Shown here piece after piece: positions 46,359 to 47,039 of a stretch of 47,039 nucleotides of DNA; position 1 is the first letter of the stretch, and every line of letters begins with the position of its first letter. Under the pieces are notes generated by a model, which worked only from the letters and a program-made list of their open reading frames with translations, did not search any database and was not told the origin of the DNA. A program made the translations under genes and the position numbers. The stretch comes from a virus: positions 1 to 47,039 of IMG/VR virus record IMGVR_UViG_3300045936_000206. One strand, given 5' to 3'.

Positions 46359-46844
46359 CTAGGTCACCGTCGCGTAGACACCCTGGTATTCGACCACGTG
46401 GTCGGATCCGGTGCCGCTCAGCGCGGTGCCGAACTCGTTCAGCACCACCACTCCCCAGCGGGACGGCATCTTGCCGCCGTACAGCCGCGCAAGCGACCAC
46501 GGCCCAGCCTTGTAGGTGGTGTTGATCGCCGCGGCGTACACGACCCCGAGCAGCGGTAGCTGAGTCGGGCTGTTCAGCGTGATCGCCGCATCGGTGCCTG
46601 TCACCGTGTCAGGCCACTCCGACCCCGCATCCACCGTCCCGTACGCGTACACGAACGCCGAGGAGGGCGCGACGATCGACCCGGAGTTCTGGGTCTTCAG
46701 CTTGCAGGTGATCAGCACGTCGAGAAACAGGTTCGACTCGTTGCTGATCGCGGTGGACTCCCGCGCTGACGCGTCCGCGAGCGAGGTCAGCGTGATCGTC
46801 AGCGCTTGCCCGGAGGAGCCATACGCAGTCTTGACATCACTCAT
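46359..46844 (-). CDS. Structural tail protein
   Basis: 161 residues. GSSGQALTITLTSLADASAR and SNLFLDVLITCKLKTQNSGS, then FVYAYGTVDAGSEWPD: a beta-sandwich family present in many phage tail modules, sometimes bound to fibres. Ends one base before the LamG fusion start. Confidence 0.75.
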   Translation of the reverse strand: MSDVKTAYGSSGQALTITLTSLADASARESTAISNESNLFLDVLITCKLKTQNSGSIVAPSSAFVYAYGTVDAGSEWPDTVTGTDAAITLNSPTQLPLLGVVYAAAINTTYKAGPWSLARLYGGKMPSRWGVVVLNEFGTALSGTGSDHVVEYQGVYATVT

Positions 46845-46847
46845 TAC

Positions 46848-47039
46848 TCAGCATCCTCCCAACTCAAAGATCCCGCTGGCGTTCCACACGATCGACGCGT
46901 CCGCCCCCGAACTGGAGTATGGCGCGGCAAGCTCGATGTAGGCGATCAGCGGCGAAGCTCCGTCCGCCCCGAGGTCTGCGGCGATGATCACCGCCTCGAT
47001 CGTCGCTGTGGGCACCGTCGTGACCGTCTCGTTGTTCGC
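46848..47039 (-). CDS. C-terminal end of a structural protein (start beyond the window)
   Basis: 63 residues visible, ending IVWNASGIFELGGC. Beta-rich, hydrophobic; only 3 nt before the next start. The upstream part is cut by the window edge. Confidence 0.65.
   Translation of the reverse strand, partial: ANNETVTTVPTATIEAVIIAADLGADGASPLIAYIELAAPYSSSGADASIVWNASGIFELGGC

Overview
The window is a G+C-rich stretch of double-stranded DNA carrying a tailed-phage (siphovirus-type) genome or most of one. Large terminase, portal, a MuF/maturation-protease fusion, major capsid, major tail protein, Gp37-like minor tail protein, NlpC/P60 lysin and DUF1360 protein are all present. Their style (GTG/TTG starts, ATGA/GTGA stop-start overlaps, TANNNT promoters, the MuF-protease fusion, the ReqiPepy6-Gp37-like tail protein) points to a phage of a high-GC Gram-positive host, probably an actinobacterium; the host genus cannot be told. 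No integrase, DNA polymerase, tape-measure protein or tRNA gene was seen. Both window edges cut a structural gene on the minus strand, so the missing tail genes probably lie just outside.

Almost everything is on the minus strand and so reads from high to low coordinates. Region by region: 46.8-41.5 kb, tail and receptor-binding proteins; 41.5-40.1 kb, a lysis cassette (NlpC/P60 hydrolase, small membrane proteins, collagen-like membrane-anchored protein) closed by a 12-bp-stem hairpin; 39.9-26.9 kb, short early/replication operons (zinc-ribbon proteins, an IS110-C-terminus-like protein, ParB-like proteins, ERF recombinase, LuxR-type HTH, helicase-loader-like protein, ribbon-helix-helix protein, SPFH/band-7 membrane protein, HNH nucleases, second lysin); 25.2-26.9 kb, the only plus-strand island (five genes including the conserved MSHFYG small protein and a terminase-small-like protein); 24.4-21.3 kb, a MoxR ATPase/VWA-metallopeptidase pair with small proteins; 21.3-17.4 kb, small genes, two ribbon-helix-helix genes and terminase; 17.4-11.4 kb, a virion/host surface sugar cluster (four glycosyltransferases, one epimerase), a sigma factor and two HNH genes; 11.4-1 kb, portal, MuF-protease, capsid, tail tube and a repeat-built fibre.

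Transcription appears to use a recurring extended -10 box, (T/C)GCTATAGT, found seven times, each upstream of a gene or operon start; two of these sit 7 nt from an ATG and imply leaderless mRNAs. The phage encodes its own sigma-like factor, a candidate for reading them.

Three features stand out. First, arrays of a 10-bp core every 18 bp with an unrelated 8-bp filler occur at four places (about 54 cores in total), beside or inside ribbon-helix-helix and ParB-like genes; their exact phasing and codon-independent conservation suggest a nucleic-acid-level function. Second, an HNH gene (12463-12834) interrupts the sugar-epimerase gene; the first 13 codons of the epimerase remain upstream of it and are present again, synonymously recoded, downstream of it. 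Third, a 43-bp motif ending in CCCAAATTTTT occurs three times around the plus-strand island.
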